From NCBI RefSeq assembly GCF_003807585.1, contig NZ_RMBX01000001.1, forward strand, positions 1 to 64,000: a stretch of 64,000 nt of DNA, written 5' to 3'. Below, one piece after another: positions 57,438 through 64,000 of the stretch. A program made the translations under genes and the position numbers. The stretch comes from Chitinophaga barathri. GTDB taxonomy: Bacteria > Bacteroidota > Bacteroidia > Chitinophagales > Chitinophagaceae. Position 1 is the stretch's first letter. Every line of letters starts with the position of its first letter. The notes under the pieces were generated by a model that searched no databases, was not told the DNA's origin, and worked only from the letters and a program-made list of their open reading frames with translations.

Positions 57438-58655
57438 TTATGAAACAATAACGTGATCTTTTGTATGCCTGGCCTGGTGCATGATCCGCCCGCCGCAGAT
57501 CACGGTATGGATGCGAATGTCCTCATCAAATATCAGCACGTCCGCATCGCGGCCCGCGGTAAGCGAACCTTTGCGGCCCGCTACTTTCATGATGGCGGCG
57601 GGTGTGCTGGTCATCATACGCACGGCATCCGCCAGCGGCACGTCCGCGAGCTTCACCATGTTGCGCACCAGCTGGTCCGTGGTGGCTACGCTGCCGGCAA
57701 ACGAACTGCGGTCCGGCAGTTTGGCTACGTTGTCTTCCACAATCACGCGGAGACCGTTGTTTTTGGCGCCCAGGATGCTGTCTCCTTCGGGCATACCGGC
57801 TGCACGCATGGCATCCGTGATCAGGGCCGTTTTGTCCGCTCCTTTGATCTTGTATACCAGCTTCAGCAAGGGCGGGGGAAGGTGAATACCGTCCGCTATA
57901 ATCTCCACCGTCATTTCGTCCATCAGGAACGCGCTTTCCACCGCTCCCGCATAACGGAAGGCATTGCGGCGCGTTACGCCGGACATGGCGGAATACAGGT
58001 GGGTGGCATGGGTGTAACCGCATTCAAAAGCCTCGAGCATTTCCTCGTAAATGGCGTCGGTATGCGCTACGGCCGCGAGTATCCCACGGCTGGTCAGATA
58101 ACGCCCGAATTCAAGCGAGCCGGGCAATTCCGGGGCCGCGCTCCAGCGTACCACGGAACTGGTGGAAGCCAGTACGGCTTTGTATTCTTCAGGATCCGGG
58201 TTGCGGATATAACGCGGGTCCTGCGCCCCGCGCTGGTTCATGGCGAAATACGGGCCTTCCAGGTGAATACCCAGGAACGCCGCGCCTTTTGTATTACGTA
58301 AGTGCGCCTGTTCATATAACTCCACCGCATTCAGCAGGCTGGCCGTATCGCTGCTGAGCGTGGTGGGCACCATGGAAGTGGTGCCGTATTGCATATGCGT
58401 TTCGGCAACGGCCAGGAAGGAAGCAACGTCTCCGTCCATAAAGTCGCTGTCGCCGCCGCCATGCACATGAATGTCTATAAAACCCGGTGAAATATACTGG
58501 CCGCGGGCATCAATTTCGATCGCATCCCGCACGGGAATATCATCCTCGGCGACAGCCAGTATCCTGTTCCCTTCTATCAGTACCGTACCGCCGCGAATGA
58601 TGCGGTAAGGGGTAATGATCCTGCCGTTAAATATCTTGATCCTGCGAGATTCCAT
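57438..58655 (-). CDS. nagA: N-acetylglucosamine-6-phosphate deacetylase
   Basis: A 405-residue amidohydrolase that removes acetate from GlcNAc-6-phosphate. Metal and catalytic motifs are 'GFIDIHVHGGGDSDFMDG', 'GIHLEGPYFAMNQRGAQDP', 'HATHLYSAMSGV' and 'ALITDAMRAAGM'. It overlaps the MFS gene upstream by 29 bp, so the two are translationally coupled, and nagB follows after 68 bp. Confidence 0.93.
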   Translation of the reverse strand: MESRRIKIFNGRIITPYRIIRGGTVLIEGNRILAVAEDDIPVRDAIEIDARGQYISPGFIDIHVHGGGDSDFMDGDVASFLAVAETHMQYGTTSMVPTTLSSDTASLLNAVELYEQAHLRNTKGAAFLGIHLEGPYFAMNQRGAQDPRYIRNPDPEEYKAVLASTSSVVRWSAAPELPGSLEFGRYLTSRGILAAVAHTDAIYEEMLEAFECGYTHATHLYSAMSGVTRRNAFRYAGAVESAFLMDEMTVEIIADGIHLPPPLLKLVYKIKGADKTALITDAMRAAGMPEGDSILGAKNNGLRVIVEDNVAKLPDRSSFAGSVATTDQLVRNMVKLADVPLADAVRMMTSTPAAIMKVAGRKGSLTAGRDADVLIFDEDIRIHTVICGGRIMHQARHTKDHVIVS

Positions 58656-60024
58656 AATGCTGTACTTCCTTTTTTAATTGGATACCGGGTGATGAGGAAA
58701 GGTTAAATGTCCACCTCCTGATGAGATGACCGTAAAAAGCGTAAAAGATGAGATAGATATAACAGGGGAATAGTACCCAATATGCCAGGCGCTCGCCGGA
58801 AACATCCGCGAAATGGCCATATACAAGCGGTAATATCGCGTTGCCGCAAAGGCCCATGATCATTACGGAGGCGCCCAGCTTGGTGAAACGGCCAAGCCCT
58901 TCCAGCGCCAGCGGCCAGAGGCCCGCCCATACCAGTGAATTGGCCAGCCCCAGCAGTACTACAAACCAGATGCTGATGTCCGCCGTATGGCCCAGCAGTG
59001 TCACCTGCCCGTTCATAAAAATAATACCCAGGGTAAAACATGCGCCCAGCACCGTACACACACGCAGGGCGTTCACCTGGCTGATGTATTTCGGGATGAG
59101 CGTAATGCCCGTGCAATAGCCGATGATGGTGGCTGCCAGTGTATACGAAGGGAATGTTTTGGCTTCCAGCAGCGAGATGTTCATGGTCTGCGCGTAAGGA
59201 ATGATCGTATCGATCGCTACCACCTGCGTGCCTACATGCAGGAAGATGGCCAGCGCGCCGAGGATCAGGTGAGGGAACTCAAAAATGCTCTTTTTGCCTG
59301 CATTCGCTGCCGCAACGGTACTGGTTTCGCTTTCGGTATTGATCTCCGGAAGTGGTGAAAAACGCACCAACAGGCCCAGCAGGAACAATACAACACCCAC
59401 CACGGAATACGGTACGATCACACGGCGGATGAATTCATCCAGCGCCGCGCTTTTTGCGATGGCATCCATACCGGGCAGCTGTTTGAAGAGGTCGCTGTCC
59501 GTTGCGCGCAGTATCACCGCGGCAAAGATCAGCGGGGCAATAATGCCCGCCCCTTTGTTGCAGATCCCCATGATACTGATACGCTGTGCGGCGCTTTCTT
59601 TAGGCCCCAGGATAGTGATGTAGGGATTAGCGGCCGTCTGCAGCACGGCCAGCCCCGCCCCGATACTGAACAGGCCCATCAGGAACAGGCTGTAAGTACG
59701 GGTAAGCGCGGCGGGCACAAAAATGAAGGCGCCCGCGGCCATGATCCAGAAACCGACCATCATCCCCTGTTTGAAGCCGGTCCTTTTCAGGAGGTACGAC
59801 GATGGCACGGATATGAGCAGATAGGAAATGTAAAATGCAAAAGCCACCAGGTAAGACTGGCTGCTGCTCAGCTCACAGGCTATTTTGAAATACGGTATCA
59901 GGATGGCGTTCACCCAGGTTACAAACCCGAATATAAAAAACATCATCCCGATGATAAGAATGGAGATACGCACGTCCCGTTTGGACATTGCGCCTACTTC
60001 CACCGTCTTTGGTTTATGCTGCAT
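58627..60024 (-). CDS. NagP/FucP-type sugar MFS transporter
   Basis: A 465-residue inner-membrane proton symporter with about twelve helices. 'FFIFGFVTWVNAILIPYFK', 'AFYISYLLISVPSSYLLKRTGFKQGMMVG' and 'VLQTAANPYITILGP' match the FucP/GlcNAc-permease (NagP) group of Bacteroidota. ATG at 60024 is used; the earlier ATG would overlap the upstream gene. A GlcNAc or related amino-sugar substrate is inferred from nagA and nagB next door. Confidence 0.88.
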   Translation of the reverse strand: MQHKPKTVEVGAMSKRDVRISILIIGMMFFIFGFVTWVNAILIPYFKIACELSSSQSYLVAFAFYISYLLISVPSSYLLKRTGFKQGMMVGFWIMAAGAFIFVPAALTRTYSLFLMGLFSIGAGLAVLQTAANPYITILGPKESAAQRISIMGICNKGAGIIAPLIFAAVILRATDSDLFKQLPGMDAIAKSAALDEFIRRVIVPYSVVGVVLFLLGLLVRFSPLPEINTESETSTVAAANAGKKSIFEFPHLILGALAIFLHVGTQVVAIDTIIPYAQTMNISLLEAKTFPSYTLAATIIGYCTGITLIPKYISQVNALRVCTVLGACFTLGIIFMNGQVTLLGHTADISIWFVVLLGLANSLVWAGLWPLALEGLGRFTKLGASVMIMGLCGNAILPLVYGHFADVSGERLAYWVLFPCYIYLIFYAFYGHLIRRWTFNLSSSPGIQLKKEVQHYGISQDQDI

Positions 60025-60043
60025 CAGTGCTTTTTTATGATGA

Positions 60044-61384
60044 TTAGATGGTAGGCGCCCAACCCGGCTGGTATTCACGTTTCCAGAATTTCTCGGCGGA
60101 CGCGTCGTTGCGGATATGCCCGTTCGTCGGGTCTATGTGCAGTGTATTGCCGGAGCGCAGCGCGATATTGCCCAGCTGGCAAAGCAGTGTGCTCTGGTGA
60201 CCGCTCAGGATGTCCGCATTCAGCGGCTTGCCCTCGCGGATGCCCGCAAAGAAGTTCTGGAAGTGGAAAGCATCCAGTGTTTCCGCAGGATTGGTCAGGT
60301 TACGCGGATCTATCCTGACTTCATTCTTCACTTCTTTTACCACCTTATTCTTCAGGTCGTAAATGGTATAGGCATTGCCGTCGATGGTGAGGGAGCCTTT
60401 TTCGCCATAGAATACCACACCCACGGTGGCGCCTTCCACTGGCTTGCCGTTGCAGCTGCGGCCTTCCCAGATCATGCTGGTATTGTTGTCGAACTCAAGG
60501 GTGATCACCTGTGTGTCCGGCGTCTGCCAGTCATCCTGGTAGCGGTAGCGGCCACCGGAGGAAGAAACTCTAACAGGGTATTCCACACCCATGCCCCAGC
60601 GCAGCAGGTCCACCATATGTGTACCATTGTTCAGCGCTTCGCCGGTGCCCCAGTTCCAGAACCAATGCCAGTTATAGTGAAGGATATTGTCCTTATAGGG
60701 AGTACGCGGTGCGGGGCCTTGCCAGAGGTCGTAATTGAGCCATTCCGGCACGGGCACTTCTTTACCGATGCCGATGGATTCTCTATTGTTGGTATACCAG
60801 CCTTTCCCGAAATAGGCACGGCCGATGGCGCCGCTTTTCAGTTCGTTGATGGCGGCGATCACGTTTGGCCAGGAGCGGCGCTGGTTACCCATCTGGATGG
60901 TCACGCCATATTTTTTTTGCGCGGCCACCAGCAGTTCGCCTTCGGCAGGATTGTGGCTGGCGGGTTTTTCGAGGTATACGTGTTTACCGGCTTTGGCGGC
61001 CAGTATAGCGGCGGGTGCGTGCCAGTGGTCCGGCGCGGCGATCACCAGCGCGTCCACGTCTTTATTTTCAAGGGCTTTCCTGAAGTCAGGAACATCCTTT
61101 GGAGCTGTTTTTTGTATCTCGGTCACTTTCACCATACATTTGGCGGTGGCGCGGGTGTCCACATCCGAAACCGATATCACTTCGCAGTTGGGCTGTTTGG
61201 CAAAATTGCCCGCCAGCGCAAACCCGCGGGCGTTCACTCCCATCATGCCCACTTTGATGCGTTCGTTCGCGCCGATGATGCTGGCGTAACTTTTGGCGCT
61301 GAAACCGGGCAGTATCCCCCCGATGGCCACAGCGGCCGATCCTTTGATGGTATTTTTCAAAAATGTTCTGCGGGACTTTTCCAT
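60044..61384 (-). CDS. Tat-exported Gfo/Idh/MocA oxidoreductase (1)
   Basis: A 446-residue dehydrogenase-like protein with a twin-Arg signal (KSRRTFLKNTIKGSAAVAIGG). The Rossmann domain 'IKVGMMGVNARGFALAG' is followed by the EKP motif in 'HVYLEKPASHNPAEGELLV' and a C-terminal Gfo/Idh domain with 'TGEALNNGTHMVDLLRWGMG'. GH109-type members use NAD to cleave GalNAc glycosides; the exact reaction here is unknown. It heads the operon; a perfect LacI-type operator lies 25 bp upstream. Confidence 0.85.
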   Translation of the reverse strand: MEKSRRTFLKNTIKGSAAVAIGGILPGFSAKSYASIIGANERIKVGMMGVNARGFALAGNFAKQPNCEVISVSDVDTRATAKCMVKVTEIQKTAPKDVPDFRKALENKDVDALVIAAPDHWHAPAAILAAKAGKHVYLEKPASHNPAEGELLVAAQKKYGVTIQMGNQRRSWPNVIAAINELKSGAIGRAYFGKGWYTNNRESIGIGKEVPVPEWLNYDLWQGPAPRTPYKDNILHYNWHWFWNWGTGEALNNGTHMVDLLRWGMGVEYPVRVSSSGGRYRYQDDWQTPDTQVITLEFDNNTSMIWEGRSCNGKPVEGATVGVVFYGEKGSLTIDGNAYTIYDLKNKVVKEVKNEVRIDPRNLTNPAETLDAFHFQNFFAGIREGKPLNADILSGHQSTLLCQLGNIALRSGNTLHIDPTNGHIRNDASAEKFWKREYQPGWAPTI

Positions 61385-61408
61385 ATTTGGTTGTAATTTA
61401 TTTCAAGG

Positions 61409-61428
61409 TTTCGGGTACGTACCCGAAA
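61409..61428. promoter_or_regulatory. LacI-type operator, site 2 (perfect palindrome)
   Basis: TTTCGGGTACGTACCCGAAA is its own reverse complement over all 20 bases. It lies 25 bp upstream of the Gfo/Idh-MFS-nagA-nagB operon and within the intergenic gap after 61384. The clearest of five copies. Confidence 0.85.
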
Positions 61429-61476
61429 ATACTACTAATAATCAGAAAACAAAAGGCGGCGGGATTATTTTTCCTG

Positions 61477-62505
61477 CTATTTGCGGTGTTTTTTCGCCCT
61501 GCTTATCATTGATTCCAGCGTCACGGAAGCGCCGTTTTTCTTTTTGCTTTCATCCGCGGCTTCCATAAACGCCAGTATTTCCAGGGTTTCCGATTCCTGT
61601 ACAGGCGCCTTGCCTGTTCTGAAAAATTCCGCTATCTGCACGACCAGTGGCACATACCCTTTGAAAGGCCCGAGCGTTGCTACGCCCTTTTCACCGTATA
61701 CCGTGCCGCCATAATCCGCTTTGCCATACCGTGTGCCGCGGAAAGTGCCTACGCGCCCGTCCTCCCACACGCCAACGATCACCTCGGCATTTTCGGTCTG
61801 CGTACGGGTGACAGATTTACAACCCGGCCCCATCACGGTGAAAAGGGTTTCCACGCCGTGAATACCGTACCAGAAGATGTCCGGGTGTGTTTTTTCAAGG
61901 TGGCAGGGACTGAAGGTATCCGCTCCCAATACTTTGCCCACGGAGCCGCCAACTACAGCTTGTGCCGACTCCATGTAACGCAGAGAAGAAGCGGAGAATA
62001 CCGGCGCATTGTATTTGCGGGACGCGTCAAAGATGGCCATGCCTTCTGCCAGGGAGGCTGCCAGCGGTTTGTCGATGAATACTTTTTTGCCTGCTTTAAG
62101 GGCGGGCAGCGCCTGCCGGAGATGCGGGCGGCCGTCGTTGGATTCCACCATTATCACATCCACTTTTGTTATGAGGTCATCTATGGACCCGGTCATTTCA
62201 ACGCCGAGTTTTTTTAGCTCTTCCACGAAACCCGGCAAACGTTTCAGGTTATTTTCGATGTCGGGGCTGGCTTCCGCGAATGCGGCCATTACTTTAAACC
62301 CTTCCAGGCCGGCTACAGGCGTGGGACTGTTAAAGCTTTTGGCGAAAGCTACGGCATGGGAACTATCGCAGCCGATGATACCGATGCGTACGGGATCGGC
62401 CGAAGATGCGAATGCTTTAAAAGGTAAAGCGGCGGCCAGGCCGGCGCCTGCGGCGGCTGTTGAAAATGCCTGGAGGAACTTACGGCGGTCATACAATTGC
62501 GTCAT
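61477..62505 (-). CDS. Tat-exported Gfo/Idh/MocA oxidoreductase (2)
   Basis: A 342-residue protein with a twin-Arg signal (YDRRKFLQAFSTAAAGAGLAAALPFKAFA), a Rossmann start 'VRIGIIGCDSSHAVAFAKSF' and the EKP-like motif altered to 'KVFIDKPLAAS'. A second domain follows ('DIFWYGIHGVETLFTVMG'). It is a separate paralogue of the 60044 gene, divergent from the Nramp-like gene and served by the operator at 62594. The reaction is not known. Confidence 0.82.
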   Translation of the reverse strand: MTQLYDRRKFLQAFSTAAAGAGLAAALPFKAFASSADPVRIGIIGCDSSHAVAFAKSFNSPTPVAGLEGFKVMAAFAEASPDIENNLKRLPGFVEELKKLGVEMTGSIDDLITKVDVIMVESNDGRPHLRQALPALKAGKKVFIDKPLAASLAEGMAIFDASRKYNAPVFSASSLRYMESAQAVVGGSVGKVLGADTFSPCHLEKTHPDIFWYGIHGVETLFTVMGPGCKSVTRTQTENAEVIVGVWEDGRVGTFRGTRYGKADYGGTVYGEKGVATLGPFKGYVPLVVQIAEFFRTGKAPVQESETLEILAFMEAADESKKKNGASVTLESMISRAKKHRK

Positions 62506-62593
62506 GAGGAACAGTCTGATTAATTATACTGAATGATTCGGTTGACTACTTTAATATAGGTTAAATGGTTGAAACCGGGAAAGGAAAGGATAT

Positions 62594-62613
62594 TTTCGTA
62601 TACGTACCCGATA
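62594..62613. promoter_or_regulatory. LacI-type operator, site 3
   Basis: TTTCGTATACGTACCCGATA. The TACGTACCCG right half is kept and the left half has two changes. It lies 89 bp upstream of the second Gfo/Idh start. Confidence 0.65.
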
Positions 62614-62664
62614 TTTCATCAAAAATAAAGCTGACTGGCAGCTTATCTGATGTATATACCCGTA

Positions 62665-62684
62665 TTTCGGGTACGCACCCGGAA
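62665..62684. promoter_or_regulatory. LacI-type operator, site 4
   Basis: TTTCGGGTACGCACCCGGAA. Two differences from the perfect site. Seventy-one bp from site 3, which would place both on nearly the same face of the helix. Confidence 0.7.
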
Positions 62685-62869
62685 ATTAGAAAATATTTCC
62701 TGAAACTGCAAAGTATTTTAATCGGACTGGTGGATATTTCTCATTAAATAAAGGGAAATACGATATAATCGGAAGATTTACAATCAAGGAACATTCGGGT
62801 ATTTCTGCAACTCCATCCCTCTCCTTTTTTCTGTATAAAATATTTGCATTTATGATCTCAGGCGTGTAC

Positions 62870-62889
62870 TTTCGTGTACGTACCCGGAA
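62870..62889. promoter_or_regulatory. LacI-type operator, site 5
   Basis: TTTCGTGTACGTACCCGGAA. It lies 95 bp upstream of the Nramp-like gene start and would control it. Confidence 0.7.
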
Positions 62890-62983
62890 ATCCCGTTAGT
62901 TCCGGTCGTTTTTATACTGCTTTGCCGGCGAGATACCCTCCGGCATCTACCCGTTTTTTCGTTCTTCAGGAAACCAAAATTTA

Positions 62984-64000
62984 ATGCGCAACATGAACAA
63001 CACCACTGTTATGCAGGAGCCTCAGGCTGCGGTTACACCCGCCTCAAGGTACCGGACATGGCTGCAGGCCATCGGGCCTGGGCTCATCACCGCGGCGCTG
63101 GTATTCGGACCCAGCAAGATCACCATCACCTCCATGATGGGCGCCCGTTATGGTTACGATCTGCTCTGGCTCGTAGCCGTCGCTATCTTTTTTATGATCG
63201 TTTTTGCCACCATGGCCGCAAGAGTGGGCATTGCCACCAGCGAATCCCTTCTCACCACCATCGGCCGCAAATGGGGCAATGCGGCGCGTATCGGCATCGG
63301 TGTGGGCGTGTTTTTTGTCTGTGCATCGTTCCAGGCAGGCAACTCCATCGGCACCGGCATTGCTGTTGCCGAGGCTACCAACACCAGCCCGGTGATATGG
63401 ATTGTGGTGTTTAACATCCTGGCCATCGGTATGTTGTTTTTCAGGACCTTTTATAACATGCTGCAAAAAGTGATGATCGCCCTCATCGCATTGATGCTGG
63501 TGGCTTTTATGGCCACGTTCGTACTGTCCAAACCTTCCCTCTCCGGAATGGCGGGCGGTTTTGTGCCTTCAATTCCCGCCGGCTCGGAACAGCTGCTGAT
63601 CGCGTTTATGGCTTCCTGTTTTTCTATCGTGGGCGCCATTTATCAATCGTACCTGGTACAGGAAAGAAAACGCATCAGCCCCGAAGCAAAACAGACCGGC
63701 CGTGAAACCTACCCCGGCATGATCATCCTTGGCCTGCTGAGTGCTATTGTAATGGTATGCTCCGCCGCGGTACTGAACACCAAAGGCATCCCCGTGAACA
63801 CCGCCACAGACATGGCGCGCGCACTGGAGCCCATTTTTGGCAACTATGCCTCAGCCCTTTTCCTCTCCGGTCTTTTCGGCGCCTCTTTTTCTTCCCTCAT
63901 CGGCAACGCTTCCCTTGGCGGTACATTGCTGGGTGATGCGCTGGGATATGGCGGCCAGCTGCAATCTTCCATGGTGCGCGTATTTATCGGCGTTATTATG
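62984..64000 (+). CDS. Nramp-like transporter, partial, with divergent metal motif
   Basis: The first 339 residues of a polytopic membrane protein; the gene continues past the window. The Nramp fold is suggested by 'IGPGLITAALVFGPSKITITSMMGARYGYDLLWLV' and 'FATMAARVGIATSESLLTTIG'. Canonical Nramp proteins have DPGN in helix 1 and a Met-Pro-His motif in helix 6; here helix 1 reads GPSK and helix 6 reads 'FSIVGAIYQSYLV', so the usual Mn/Fe ligands are missing. The substrate is therefore probably not Mn or Fe. ATG at 62984 or 62993. Confidence 0.75.
   Translation, partial: MRNMNNTTVMQEPQAAVTPASRYRTWLQAIGPGLITAALVFGPSKITITSMMGARYGYDLLWLVAVAIFFMIVFATMAARVGIATSESLLTTIGRKWGNAARIGIGVGVFFVCASFQAGNSIGTGIAVAEATNTSPVIWIVVFNILAIGMLFFRTFYNMLQKVMIALIALMLVAFMATFVLSKPSLSGMAGGFVPSIPAGSEQLLIAFMASCFSIVGAIYQSYLVQERKRISPEAKQTGRETYPGMIILGLLSAIVMVCSAAVLNTKGIPVNTATDMARALEPIFGNYASALFLSGLFGASFSSLIGNASLGGTLLGDALGYGGQLQSSMVRVFIGVIM

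Noticed and set aside
62565..62747. A 60-codon plus-strand frame
   Set aside because: It spans two LacI-type operators in a regulatory gap and has no recognisable product.

Overview
The window reads as a chromosomal segment of a Bacteroidota bacterium, most likely a Chitinophagaceae member close to Chitinophaga. The evidence is the mix of families (DUF2027-Smr protein, NagP-type sugar permease, DUF6443 RHS protein with its partner, META and TPR lipoproteins, Tat-signal Gfo/Idh oxidoreductases), the near absence of Shine-Dalgarno sequences, and TAnnTTTG-like -7 elements. Assignment to a genus is inference.

Layout. 0-6.5 kb: a palindromic repeat, a secreted BNR_4 protein, a DUF1338 (HglS-like) protein, a split YeeE/YedE sulfur transporter, an ALDH7/AmaB-type dehydrogenase and a histidine-phosphatase-like pseudoenzyme. 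DUF1338 and ALDH7 together suggest lysine breakdown through 2-aminoadipate and 2-oxoadipate. 6.8-12.8 kb: a secreted subtilase, DUF4870, RNase P RNA, DUF2027-Smr, DoxX and an APC permease. 12.9-18.4 kb: a minus-strand housekeeping run (bioD, 5-formyl-THF cyclo-ligase, lpxK, rnr, polyprenyl synthase) ending in a strong hairpin. 18.5-27.2 kb: plus-strand genes for a CBS-type PLP enzyme, a BtuF-like receptor without signal peptide, an odd Rieske protein, an M60 metalloprotease lipoprotein, class II aldolase, accD, smpB and two lipoproteins.

27.3-40.1 kb is the accessory region: a C39-peptidase ABC exporter with HlyD partner, decayed RHS fragments, a putative immunity gene, a 1482-residue RHS protein ending in an M91-like HExxH metallopeptidase domain, and a 1167-residue SpvB/TcB-like partner. 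The RHS pair resembles the B/C cocoon of Tc toxins but carries Sec signals and has no TcA.

40.4-54.3 kb: rnhA, a carboxyltransferase, DinB, a DUF1624 membrane protein, a MarR-GNAT fusion with palindromic operator, a non-coding stretch with a possible 32-residue membrane peptide, an 11-bp periodic array and a second copy of the palindromic repeat, then an M1 aminopeptidase, a membrane AraC regulator, pirin, two DUF2157-type membrane proteins, an SDR and a GDSL esterase.

54.3-64 kb appears to be one amino-sugar regulon. A LacI regulator sits among GH43, nagB-like, nagA, a NagP-like permease, two Tat-exported Gfo/Idh proteins and an Nramp-like transporter that lacks the DPGN metal motif. Five copies of a LacI-type operator (best copy TTTCGGGTACGTACCCGAAA, a perfect palindrome) lie upstream of these genes and nowhere else I noticed in the window.
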